Part shown: piece after piece, positions 1 to 9,759 of the stretch
Numbering within the stretch: position 1 is the stretch's first letter
Layout of the letters: every line of letters begins with the position of its first letter
Assembly (NCBI GenBank): GCA_022376515.1
Contig: WTXI01000273.1
Location: 1-48,054, forward strand
Origin: Lactifluus volemus
Lineage: Eukaryota > Basidiomycota > Agaricomycetes > Russulales > Russulaceae
Length of the DNA stretch: 48,054 nt
Direction of reading: 5' to 3'
Position numbers and translations under genes: made by a program
Notes under the pieces: generated by a model
Seen by the model: only the letters and a program-made list of their open reading frames with translations
The model's database searches: none
Told to the model about the DNA's origin: nothing

Positions 1-1288
1 AACCTAACAGCGCGTTGGGTTGGTCAGGAGGAAGGCTCTCGCTGATGGGGTAGATCTTCTGGAACGCATCTCCAATAACCTTCAGGCTCGAAAGTGCACG
101 ATCAGAACACGGTTGAAATGTGGCCGAATCGCAACCCAAAGACGGGTCAAAGTTGAGTGTGGAAACAGTGAGAGGGGCTGTGCCTTTTCCAGAACGCCCT
201 CCTGACTTCACGTCGGTCACATTGGTCTCGCTCATAAATCCTTCCTCCTCGTTCCAGAACGTCTATGGGTGAGAAGTTCAGTGTGAACGTCAGGATCAAC
301 GAGAATAACAACTTTCCTGGAGATAGTCAAGGATACTTGATGCCTGGCTCTCATATTCTAGAGCGCTATCATCACGACCTATGATTCGACCGAGGCGGGC
401 TCCTGCTTGAAGTGCGCGATACTGCAGTGAAGCTGTCCAGTAGGAGCCTCCCCATACGGGCAGCCACCAGAGATCCCAACTGTGATAGGTGCTGAATTAT
501 TAATACCAACAAGGCCTAGTGCCAACTGCTTACGAGCTCTGATTCCAGTGTGAAGAGATCCATTGCAGGTCGAGGTTGATAGCAGGCCAGAGAACATCGG
601 CAACCCAAGTACCATTCCTTTGTTCAGGCTCAATGAGCCACTCCGCATACTTGATTAGGATTACAGCGCGGAAGGGAGGTCCATCTACAATACCCGATTA
701 ATATCTGGATATAATGAAAAGCGTGATACACACCAGCTGCTGGAGCACCAATACGGGATGCAGGGTCTGTGATCTTCCCGAGGTGAATATCGAAAACGGG
801 CTCTTCTAGTCCACCTGTGAAAACATTTCCGGAAAACTGACAACATGCTGGGTCCTGACAAGAGCATGTACGGAGTCATCACTAGCGTGCGGAGAAACTT
901 GGTGTTGTCATAGGGTTGCAACATGGTGAGTTCATTAAGCCATGTGTGGTAAACTCGACACCCATCCTGAGCCAGAACACGGTATATTCCGGGTGCTCTG
1001 GATCGGGAATGACGGGAACAACGACACCTGGCTGTGTGAAAGAAAAAAAAAATAGGTTGAATGAATGGGGAGAATCTGACTTGGAGAGGGAGATGCATTT
1101 ACATCGGATCCAACTTTTCGACCCATTCAGTTCGTGGGTGATGACGTTCTTTGAGACGGAGACGAGTCGGTCCAGGTAATCGTGGACGGCTCTAGAAGTA
1201 TTTGTGGACCTGCAGTGATACCTGCGAATTGGCTGGCTGCCACCCCATTCGCAGCAGAGAGGGCTGAGAGAAGCAGCGGAAGACGCAT
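1..1288 (-). pseudogene. GH15 glucoamylase-like gene, copy A (5' part only)
   Basis: This is the N-terminal two thirds of a GH15 (six-hairpin, glucoamylase family) protein; the 3' part lies left of the window. The start at 1288 opens a signal-peptide-like segment (MRLPLLLSALSAANGVAAS). Exons then encode segments that align with family landmarks: a counterpart of the YTWTRD motif (FWLRD in copy C), a DGPPFRAVILIKYAEWL block, HWNQ, DLW..GSYWTASLQYRAL, and GRSGKG..FDPSLGCDSAT..PCSDRALSSLK. Introns of about 50-70 nt separate them. One-base deletions break the frame, for example beside the FWLRD motif and in the LVDDSV segment, relative to copy C. The position of the usual general acid (EE after DLW) reads WLP here. 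Pseudogene status applies if the indels are not sequencing errors. Confidence 0.75.
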
Positions 1289-2619
1289 GTCAGAGGACGG
1301 AAGCTATAGTAAGGACTGCATGCCCATCCTCGCCTTATATTATTTCCCTTCAAAACGGATGGCTAGCCCGAGAACAATTCCTTGTGATAAAAAGGCATCC
1401 TGTTCACGGTGACCTCGGCAGTAGTTTAGAGGTCTCCAAATGGTCACTACTAGCGGTGAAGTCACAAAGCAGGGTGGGTAGTCCCAAAAAGTTTCACTGC
1501 GATCAAGTTCCTCCTGCAAAAAGTAAGAAATCAAGCGGCGCCGCGTCGCCGGCGCCACTCCAAGTTCCGGCCCAGTCACGTGTTCCAAGTGGATCGCAGC
1601 AGTGGCACGGATCCATACATAGTCACGGTCAGGCGTACAGGCGTCCCCAGTGGGTGATTGAACAATTGACGTGGAGAATGGCGTTAATTTGGCGCATGTT
1701 ATTCAGGGATGTAGGTGTCATAATGGTTAGATCGGTGCCTGGGAGCCTGAGGGACAACGCCACTTGACCCTTTGCGCAGATGCGCTCCTTTTAGCTTGTT
1801 CGACTACTGTACGGCACAATATGTTTCCTATAAGGGGTGTCGTGGTGTCGTTGAGGTGCCCCTTCCAGAACTGAACTGCTCTGGGACACTACAGCGATCC
1901 AAAAGTTGGATGATGGAGTTTGATGGCTGCTAGTACTAGTAAGAGGAGCAATACACGTTCCTGAAATCATATTAATCACTATCTATCATAAATTGAAGGA
2001 CCTTATTATGATGGCGTCAATCGAGTTCAAATGAGCATAGCATCGAATGGACTCAGGTCTCACCGATGGATGTTTGTCAATTTACTGCATCAAGATGCCA
2101 AACGGCCTTACCGTAAAGAATCTAAAGACAGTGACCATACTTACTATGACTAATGTGAGTACAAAAAAGCCTCCTTAGCCATGAGGTCAAGAGCTCTAAA
2201 TATCTAAGGTACGATGATGAAGGTAAGGTCACTCTGACGTCATGTTTCAAATGCACGCGCCCAGATAATACCTGCCAATACTACCACCTCGAAGCGGGGT
2301 TTCTCCCATCCCGCCCATCTCTCAGGTGGTGATGGCTCTGGCCACGACACAGCCATATACTTTCCCGTACACGTGTACGCCGCCTAACATTAAATAGGGC
2401 TCAGCTTCGCATCGTTCAGGGCATGGCTTAAATCTGGAGCGGCGGCCTTGGACAATACATGGAATACCCAATACGACTGCACCTCGTCAGGCACAATGTA
2501 CTCGTATAACAGCAAAATGTACCAGACACCACGCGCCAGCCAGCAAACTCAATTGAGCCTCAACCATAAAACGGTTCGACGTGGACGTAACTTTGACAGT
2601 TATGACGATGACTTTCACC
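1289..2619. other. Intergenic region upstream of GH15 and downstream of elp6
   Basis: No convincing gene was seen. Short open frames here lack family resemblance. The segment contains a 12-bp perfect palindrome GTACACGTGTAC with a CACGTG core at 2367-2378, and a second CACGTG-type site near 1578, which may be regulatory. The copy B equivalent is 22590-23926. Confidence 0.5.
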
Positions 2620-3510
2620 TTACAGGACCGCATTCCCTGTCCCACGCTCAAAGTATGTAGCGTGATACTCCCCAGACGATACTGTAATGCACGGCTGCGT
2701 GGTATGATGCGTCGGGGTGGGCCAACGAGCGCTGGCCCTGCGTGCAGCGAGATCTACGGAATTGAGCCGTTTCAGTATGCAACAGCCGAAGGGAGTCGAC
2801 GTACCTCGCCGCTGACCGCCCCACTCTTCCCGCTGGAGAGGGGGAGCACTTCGATGTGGTATGCAGAGAGCTGGAGCAGTATTCTCAAGACATTATCGAG
2901 GTCGTCGAGTGTAGCAATGTGGTATCGTACGGCTAGTAAAACGCCGCTCTGTGTATTGAGGCGAGTTCGGATAAAAGCGGTAGGGGATGGAGAGGCTTTC
3001 ATAACTCGCCTTTGCACAACATGCCACGAGCGCGCGCACAAAGCGCGAAACGTCTACCGAGGAATGTCCGATCCACTCAAAGCATGCGAGCTCATCAAAA
3101 ATGAGGAGAGGGGTGTGGCACCACGTATTCTTTCAATAGAGTCTCGTATTATGTCGAGTAGGGGTAAGAGGGTAACCCCCTCGGATGGAGACAGGTCAGG
3201 GATTCGAGTTGGGACATCGATGAAGGCGATAGAACCCTGCTCTAATTTTGTGTCATGTTGAAGCCCTAAGTTTCACAGAAAACTGAGAGGAAGGATGAAA
3301 AGTACAGCAAGAACTCACCGAGCGCGATGCAATGGCGTTCCACTTTGCGAGATCTTGGGACGTTGAAATGATGATGCACTTTCCATCGGGTGAGCCCTTG
3401 ATAAACTCTGATAGTAATTGGTGCAAAAGGAAATCTCCAGGGGATGCAAGATGGTCCGTGATAATAATGGGACCAGAGGGAGTTAAAAGTTGGTTGGCAA
3501 AAAAAGACAT
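2620..3510 (-). pseudogene. elp6: Elongator subunit Elp6, copy A, frameshifted
   Basis: Elp6 is a RecA-fold subunit of the Elp4-5-6 ring of Elongator, which modifies wobble uridines of tRNA. Recognisable segments are IIITDHLASPGDFLLHQLL, IIISTSQDLAKWNAIA, GSIAFIDVPTRIPDL, LLIFDELACFEWIG and YHIEVLPLSSGKSGAVSGE. Compared with copy B it has one-base losses near 3245 (start of exon 2), near 3110 (ATPPLLIFDE segment) and near 2671 (last exon), each shifting the frame. If these are real the copy is dead; if they are residual long-read errors the gene is intact. It shares a short divergent upstream region with the COG3 fragment at 3590. Confidence 0.75.
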
Positions 3511-3589
3511 TGCAGATAAGATTAGTTTCCTCTCTCTTAATGGCCGCTTTGTTGAAAATCCCGAGTTGATGGCCTCACAGCCAATATCC

Positions 3590-4720
3590 CTCCATCTAAA
3601 TTCTCTATCAGAATGAGAAACAAAGCACCACTAGGCGATGCTAAGACCAAAAGCGTGGGGCCCTCAAGGCTGCTGCTGAGCGGAGACTCGGACCCTCTCC
3701 ACCATTATCCACAGTCAGTCAGTCCATATTACCCCTTGGAATCATCTCAGTATCATTACAGACTTCACAAGAGGACTCCGTCTCGATTCCCGTCCATCAA
3801 CTCCCTACAGCGCAAACTTGGTTCAAGTTCCCGTCTTCCCACGCCGACAGGCTCGCGTCGCCTCACTCAACCGGCCGTTTGCCTGCGCACATGCCCTCCA
3901 TCCGAAGCAGCCAGGCTCGACAGCAATTTTACAAATAGTTCGCGTTGATAGACCGCTCAGTGGCGCACAGCCAGGAGGCACGCTTTTGACAGCTTCTCTT
4001 GCGCGTCTCGGAACATCTCGACAGGCTCGTCGGCCGCATTGACCAAGCCGATGCAGAGTTGGGAGTATTTTGGATAAGTGGAAAGGGGTGGAGGAGGGCA
4101 GAAAAGATCTACAGGGCGTGAACCAAAAGCTGTTCGATTTGCGGGTGCGTATCGCCTCACGCACGCACGTTTCTCGGATGCGTGGAAGAGCTTGACATTT
4201 GCGTCGTCGTTTTACAGGATCAATTGGTGGAGTTGCAAGCGGGAATTGGGACGACCTTGGATACTTTCAGGACATGTGACGCGCCTGCTCAATCGGACAT
4301 CTGCATCGAATTTCTCGAATCCCACGTACGATTTATTTTTCTCTGTTTGGACGTGCTCTTCTTACCTCTCCACCCTCCTCCGGGGACAGTGAAATTAGAA
4401 AGAAGCGGAAGTGTATCTCCTACGAGTCCGGCAAGGTATGACGCGTGCAATGATGCTCATTAAAATGTATTTTGTTGGATTCCCTCCGCGCACTCACCCA
4501 GGATGTCTCGCGACGGCTGTTCGAACAGGTACCTTTCTGCGATGCCTCTTCTTTACACGCGTTTCACCACCGTAGCTGGACAGCTTGCACCTGTTCTTGG
4601 AGGATTTGGGTGCCGTGCCCACTCACACCCTGAGGCCTGAGGCCTGAGGCCTGAGGCCTGAGGCCTGAGGCCTGAGGCCTGAGGCCTGAGGACCTGGGTG
4701 CTCTGCTCTCAGAGTACTGT
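3590..4720 (+). pseudogene. cog3: COG3 (Sec34) 5' fragment, copy A part 1
   Basis: COG3 is a lobe A subunit of the conserved oligomeric Golgi tethering complex. This fragment covers the N-terminal half: KAPLGDAKTK, a Ser/Pro-rich linker (RPSTPLQR, RLPTPTGS), NRPFACAHALHPKQP, FALIDRSVAHSQEA, EHLDRLVGRIDQADAEV, ILDKWKGVEEGRKDLQ, DQLVELQAGIGTTL and RAMMLIKMYFVG. Introns begin, for example, at GTGCGT near 4143. The Trp codon expected before FALID reads TAG, and the one expected before ETKAPL reads TGA in copy B. Sequence stops matching just after a CCTGAGG minisatellite, where the Crinkler block begins. Confidence 0.8.
4629..4691 (+). repeat. (CCTGAGG)9 minisatellite inside a COG3 exon
   Basis: Nine perfect tandem copies of the heptamer CCTGAGG. 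In the second COG3 copy at 7428 and 28785 the same place has a single heptamer within the HSHPEDLGALLSE coding segment, so the array grew inside a coding exon. A 7-bp unit shifts the frame with each added copy. Confidence 0.97.
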
Positions 4721-4991
4721 ACCGTGAACTCAAACACGTGATGTAATGTCTTCTCATCCCAACAGCTTGTGCTGCGCATTAACACCAACCTTGTTGGTCT
4801 GTATTGTTGACTAAAAATTACAACTGATGAAGTTGTGACATACAATGCAATAAATTTTGTCCAGGTATCAGGTATGTACTAGTAGCGCGGTCCCAGTCCC
4901 AGCCCGAGTGAATGCGTCGATAACCTCGCGATCCTCGTACATGTGCTCGCTCCCGCCTTCGGTGGTGTCATCGTGCGTCCTTTTCAACATT

Positions 4992-6409
4992 CTAGACCTC
5001 AGCATCGAGTGACTCGATGCGATTCCGGATGTTTCCAGGCGAACGTCTCTCATTTTGTATAACCGACGCTAAGTTATACATGTCGAATAAGGCAGAGAAT
5101 AGCTGGGACGGTTGCTTCCAATCTTGGACGTCCTCGACATAGAAAACCTAGAACCAGTCAGAAATCGCAGGGTTGTTCGGATTCAGATGCACATACTTTA
5201 GGATCGACGCGATCAGGCTGAAAAACGAGATACCGAAGCGCCGTACCATTGTTCATGACGTAGAATGCCATGACAATGAACGGTTTCGAATCATCGTCGT
5301 CTAACAGCTGCCGCCCAAGTCGGGCCACACATCCAGCCTGTAGAAGCATCCGATATTGATCGCCTTCACTTTTCTCTGATTGAACTTCAACCAAAAGAGA
5401 CACCAAGCGATCAACAGACAGGTGAAAATCGCTTCGTGGGGTGTAGCGGTAGTTTTTCCCCTCGCTTTCAATAGACTTGACGTTGACAATCAGACTGAAC
5501 GGCCAGTCGGCACGACTGCAACAAATGTAAACCTCCGGAGCAAATAATAGAACGAACAATAAAAGAAACACGCACAATGCGTGATGCTCCCTCAAGCTGA
5601 AAACCGAGCGAAAATACGAGCCTAACTCATCAAAGAAATACCGGACGTGATCCTCTTTGACGACGGAGCTTTTCCAACCCTTGGCGTGAAACGCGCTTGC
5701 AAGATGGCACAATACATGGATGTTGGAGACGCTGTCGCTTTGCTCAACGTCCTTGGGTGGGTGTTGAAAGTATTCACCAAATTCGTGAATGTGTTCCTGG
5801 AAGAATGAGAGGTCCTGTGACGACTTTCAATGACCAAACTGGTATGTGATCAAAAAACAAACATACTGCATCAGACTGGATGCGACGCCGCTGCCTCAGT
5901 TTACTTCTAAATTCATTGAGAAACTCCGGTTCGGTGCCAAGAAGTTCAGAGATCCCGTTGGGCCCGAGGGCAGCCCGCCCATGAAAGCTTCCTTGAGCAT
6001 CTGCTTTGATAGTGATCGAGGGCCAAAGTTCAGGTAGTCCGACATCAGTCATCTGAACAAGCGTCGGGCTGACAACTCCACCCGAAACGTATACGAGGAT
6101 ATTGACCGTCTCCTCTGGTGGTTGAATCGGGAATATTTTGGACAGTTTGCGAGACGCGACAACTAGCTCCGTTTTATCGGCCGATTCTGCCAACTGTCTG
6201 AGATTTTCGCCCTCAAAAAATTCGGTCCGATAGAGGGTGAGTCTACTGGCGTCAATATTCTTGAGGTCGTTAGGATATTTCCGAAAAATGGCTCCTCTCA
6301 GATGGCCAACAGTCTGCGAGCTTTCAATCTCGATAGGGAACGCGTAGCTGTGTAGATCAATAATATAGACGAAGAGTAATAGTTTCTCAGCCATAGTTGC
6401 GAGGGTCAA
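4992..6409 (-). CDS. Crinkler (CRN)-like protein with PD-(D/E)XK-like C-terminal domain, copy A
   Basis: A four-exon gene of about 420 residues reads without frameshift. The first exon (to GTATGT near 5868) gives a ubiquitin-like Crinkler N-terminal domain: short hydrophobic strand, AFPIEIESSQTVGHLRGAI, RLTLYRTEF, then LSKIFPIQPPEETVNILV at the position where CRN headers usually end. The C-terminal half contains DFHLSVDRLVSLLVEVQS, RMLLQAGCVARLG and PFIVMAFYV, which resembles a PD-(D/E)XK nuclease core (Asp, then ExQ). A hydrophobic run near 5520-5580 is probably a 60-nt in-frame intron, not a membrane segment. CRN-type proteins are multi-domain effector or conflict proteins in oomycetes and fungi; the activity here is inferred. 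The start could also be the second Met at 6394. Confidence 0.68.
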
Positions 6410-6512
6410 GAAGAGTCAGGTGGTGAATGTTGTGGAAAGGAGGGGAGTCGTGAGGGATAGGAGTTGGTCGTGAGAGTGTCGTCGAAAGGGGACCCAACAA
6501 ACATCAGCTCTA

Positions 6513-8511
6513 GACTCGGACCCTCTCTACCATTATCCACAGTCAGAGTCAGTCCATACTACCTCTTGGAATCACAGACTTCACGAGAGGACTCCGGATT
6601 CCCCTCCATCAGCTCCCCTACAGCGCAAACTTGGTTCAAGTTCCCGTCCTCCCACGCCGCACTCAACCGGCCGTTTGCCTGCGCACATGCCCCCCATCCG
6701 AAGCAGCCAGGCTCCAGAGTAATTTTACGACTAGTTCGCGCTGATAGACCGCTCAATGGCGCACAGCCAGGAGGCACACTCTTCTCTTACGCGTCTCGGA
6801 ACATCTCGACACTTGCGACAGGCTCGTCGGCTGCATCGACCAAGTCAACGCAGAAGTTGCAAGTATATTGGATAAGTGGAAAGGCGCGAGGGAGGTCGGA
6901 TAAAGTCTGCAGGATGCGATTCAAAAGTTGTTGGACGGGCGGGTGCGTATTGCCTTACACACACACTTCTTTCGGATGCGTAGAGGAGCTTGATATTTGC
7001 GCCGTCGGTTTACAGGACCAATTGGTGGAGTTGCAAACGGCAATCGGGACGACCTTGGAATAGTTTCAGGAACTGGAACATGCGACTCGCCTGCTCAATC
7101 GGACATCTGCGTCGAATTTCTCGAATCCCACGTACGATTTATCTTTCTGTGTGAACGTGCTCTTCTTACCTTTCCACCCTCCTCCGGGGACAGTGAAATT
7201 AAAAAGGAAGGGGAAGTCTATCTCCTACGAGTCTGGCAAGGTATGACGCGTGCAATGACGCTCATCAAAATGTATTTGTTGGATCCCTCCGCGCACTCAC
7301 CCAGGTTGTCTCGCGATGGCTGTTCGAACAAGTACCTTTCTGCGATGCATCTTCTTTGCACACCACCGTAGCTGGACAGCTTGCACCTGTTCTTGGAGAA
7401 TTTGATTGCCGTGCCCACTCACACCCTGAAGACCTGGATGCTCTGCTCTCAGAGTGCCACACCGCTTACTTTGGCGCACGGAAGAACCTCCTGGTTTCAC
7501 GCCTTGCTGAGCAGATCCGCAGTCCGGACCCTATGAAGACGGAACTCGTGGAAATGGTACGCCTTTTTCATAATATCCTCAGTCATCTAACTACACGTCA
7601 TGAACGCGTTATAGACACGCGCCGGGTGCAGCTACCTGCACTGAAAATTTTGACCTGTATCCGGTGTTTTTCAGCACCGGGAAGGAGGAAACGCTTTGTG
7701 ACGACCTCTACCCCGCGCCCTTGCATCCTACACGAGCCTCGGCTAACTGTCGTCTGCGAAGTTTGCACTGCTTCGAGCGCCGATGGTGCTCGATCAGCCT
7801 CTGGACGACGAGATTGAGGGAATGAAGAGAAGAGTGACGAACATTCGTCACCTACTGCAGCTGGTGCTGCAGGATGCGGAAACGAGGCTGTTTTTCAAGG
7901 CACAAGCGGTGATACAGTCAGACATACGATATTATACTCCGACAGCCCAGGATCTTGCGTACCTAGATAGGCTTGCTGGTAAGTGTTACCTTTTATTCTC
8001 TATCTTTGCTAAAGGTATGCGTAGCTTCCCAGGGAGAACAGCGATGTACGAAATTCGAGAGAAGCAGAGTATCAGCCGCCCTTTTGAAGGCCCAGGGCTC
8101 AATCAACGCGAGACATGGTACCCAACGCTTGCCAAGACCGTCTGGGTGCTCTCCCAACTTCACGACTTTGTTCAGGCGAGCCACTTACGACCCTGTGACA
8201 TTTATCGATCCTGATTACATCCAATGTACGTACAGCCGACAATTTTCTATGATCTTGCCCACGACGCCGTTAGTCCGTGTCACGCCTCGTTGCTGAGTGC
8301 GGCAGATTCGGTTAGGGCAAAGAGCGCATTCAATGGACAACTCTTTCTTGTCCGCCATCTACTCATTCTCAGGGAGATCACGCGCAACCTGGACCTTGCA
8401 CAGAAGGACGAGCCCCAAATATGTGGCGGATTTGGGGGCGCAGACCAGTACGGTGTCGCAGGTGTGTGCAGCCTATCGAACCATGCACCCTTGGAGCTAG
8501 ACGTTCAATGA
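6513..8511 (+). pseudogene. cog3: COG3 pseudogene, copy A part 2
   Basis: A second, longer COG3 copy lies beyond the Crinkler block. It repeats the region from the Ser/Pro linker through ALTQVVSRWLFEQ, then continues with QLAPVLGEF, HPEDLDALLSECHTAYFGARK, PRILHEPRLTVVCEVCT-like sequence, LLQLVLQDAETRLFFKAQAVIQSDIRYY, IREKQSISR, ETWYPTLAKTVWVLSQLHDFVQ, FYDLAHDAVSPCHASLLSAAD and LFLVRHLLILREITRNLDLAQKDE. It then breaks off, missing the family's C-terminal part. The Trp before FALIDRS is TAG here as well, and several one-base indels break the frame. Confidence 0.8.
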
Positions 8512-8584
8512 TCCTTGATCCTGCATCCCAGACACGCCATCCTCTGTCCTGTCGCGCATGTCGACGCTCCTTCCCGGTTCATTC

Positions 8585-8766
8585 TTCATCGACGTAGTCA
8601 TGAGGCAAGAGGTCGGCGAGTAAAGAAGTATCTCTTCCGCCCAGTTTCTGATACTATCCGTCAAGCTTTCGTATATTTCGGAACCCTTTGAATATGTCCT
8701 CATTCGCCGATTGAAAAGCGCGTCAAAATTCTGCTCTGATACATGCAACGTCCCGAAATACTCTGG
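8585..8766 (-). pseudogene. GH15 internal exon fragment, copy A
   Basis: This is a fragment of the same GH15 family as the gene at the unit junction. It reads PEYFGTLHVSEQNFDAL, then skips about 25 residues present in the full gene (WDLIGELQVTD segment) and continues TYSKGSEIYESLTDSIRNWAEE, followed after a shift by LADHMP. It retains the upstream splice acceptor (CTAG). It abuts the truncated 3' end of the COG3 pseudogene on the opposite strand. Confidence 0.75.
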
Positions 8767-9037
8767 CTAGAGAGAGCGTTATCAGTAGAAATCTATCCAT
8801 GACAAGGGCCGGCATGAACGCAAGGTCCTTCAATACATTTATCATGCCTTGACTCACGTAAAGCCATGTCGCGTGCCCAGGGATCCAAAGGATATTCGGT
8901 ATTGGGAGCAACGAGATGACATGTGTGGCAGGAACGGTAACGAACAAGAGGAGGTGGAGGAAAGTAGGAGCACGACGTACGAACGTGTTATCCAAGTACA
9001 TGTACGAGAAAGAGGCCGAGGGAGGAACATAACGCAA
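8723..9037 (-). CDS. Small hydrophobic-segment ORF, unrecognised (possible P450 N-terminal fragment)
   Basis: This open frame begins MRYVPPSASFSYMYLDNTF and contains two hydrophobic segments (FLHLLLFVTVPATHVISLLPIP and ILWIPGHATWLYVSQG). The start with a basic residue, PP and two membrane helices recalls the N-terminus of some basidiomycete microsomal P450s, but no heme-binding or other P450 core motif is present nearby. It is probably a fragment. The copy B frame (30145-30411) is similar with several substitutions. Confidence 0.3.
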   Translation of the reverse strand: MRYVPPSASFSYMYLDNTFVRRAPTFLHLLLFVTVPATHVISLLPIPNILWIPGHATWLYVSQGMINVLKDLAFMPALVMDRFLLITLSLARVFRDVACIRAEF

Positions 9038-9188
9038 AAGAGGTAGGGAAAGAGAGAAATGGAGCTGATAACCACTGATTCATGTGGAAGAACCCTTCGC
9101 TCCTCTTCTGGGGAGCTGATCGGGTTGTTCCAACTGACGCCCATCGAATCATCTCTCGGAACTTCTCGAAGCAAACGAAGGGTAGTGT

Positions 9189-9395
9189 GGACGATGCCAC
9201 GTACTATATTCAGATTACTAGGTCATCGTCGAAGTGACGTTGTTGCGCTGGAGTCCCAGAGAATAGTTGTACTATAGACTTGTGACATGAGGTGCTAATG
9301 AAGAAAAAGGCTGATGAATTATATACAACTTGGCGTAGATCAGGAAATACGAGCATTGGCGCTCCGGCCAATCCGACGGCCTATGTTACCTCCGC
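9189..9395. repeat. Direct repeat left of the GATA gene, copy A
   Basis: About 200 bp beginning with a TACTATATTCAGATTACTAG core recurs in the same orientation at about 12659-12915, so the GATA gene is bracketed by diverged direct repeats. On the minus strand both repeats read into similar frames with a GRR..HVIEVFPDLR-like stretch, so they may be pieces of one unrecognised gene. Confidence 0.6.
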
Positions 9396-9759
9396 CTGGG
9401 TGCCCGAGGAGGTGGACAGAAATATGAAATATGGATGACCATCTGAGAGTGAGGAGATGACGAGCCAGCACTTTTGAAGGAATATCGTTGATGGGAAGAG
9501 AAGCGACCCGATGTACCTGGAAATGTAAAAATTGAGTTTTAAAAATGAAAAGAAAAAAAGAAAGCAAGGCGAGTTGATTCTTGTTGAGAGTGGATGTGAG
9601 CACAAAGGGACATTCCCTCCCTCTCTTCCCCACCTCGTTCCGCCCTTTCCCTCTCATAGGCCCTCCAATCTCCTTTAAATGCCGTCCATATTAAATCTCA
9701 AAGTTTAATGTGCGTTCCCCCGAGCCCTCATGCCCGACGTTCATTCCCTCCTCCCCTTA

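Noticed and set aside
1384..1767. 127-codon plus-strand frame as a gene
   Set aside because: No recognisable domain, no start context, and it lies in the GH15 upstream region; no conservation beyond the general near-identity of the copies.
2367..2378. GTACACGTGTAC palindrome as a proven operator
   Set aside because: CACGTG sites are common; a single palindrome in an intergenic region without a known regulator is too weak to report as more than a note.
5520..5580. Transmembrane segment in the Crinkler-like protein
   Set aside because: The hydrophobic run is encoded by a 60-nt stretch with good donor (GTGCGT) and acceptor (TTGCAG) that is in frame if skipped; an intron is the simpler reading.
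9340..9657. 105-codon minus-strand frame as a separate gene
   Set aside because: It is interrupted differently in copy B and overlaps the direct repeat; only its last part resembles the segment at 12806-13063, so it is treated as a gene fragment of unknown type.
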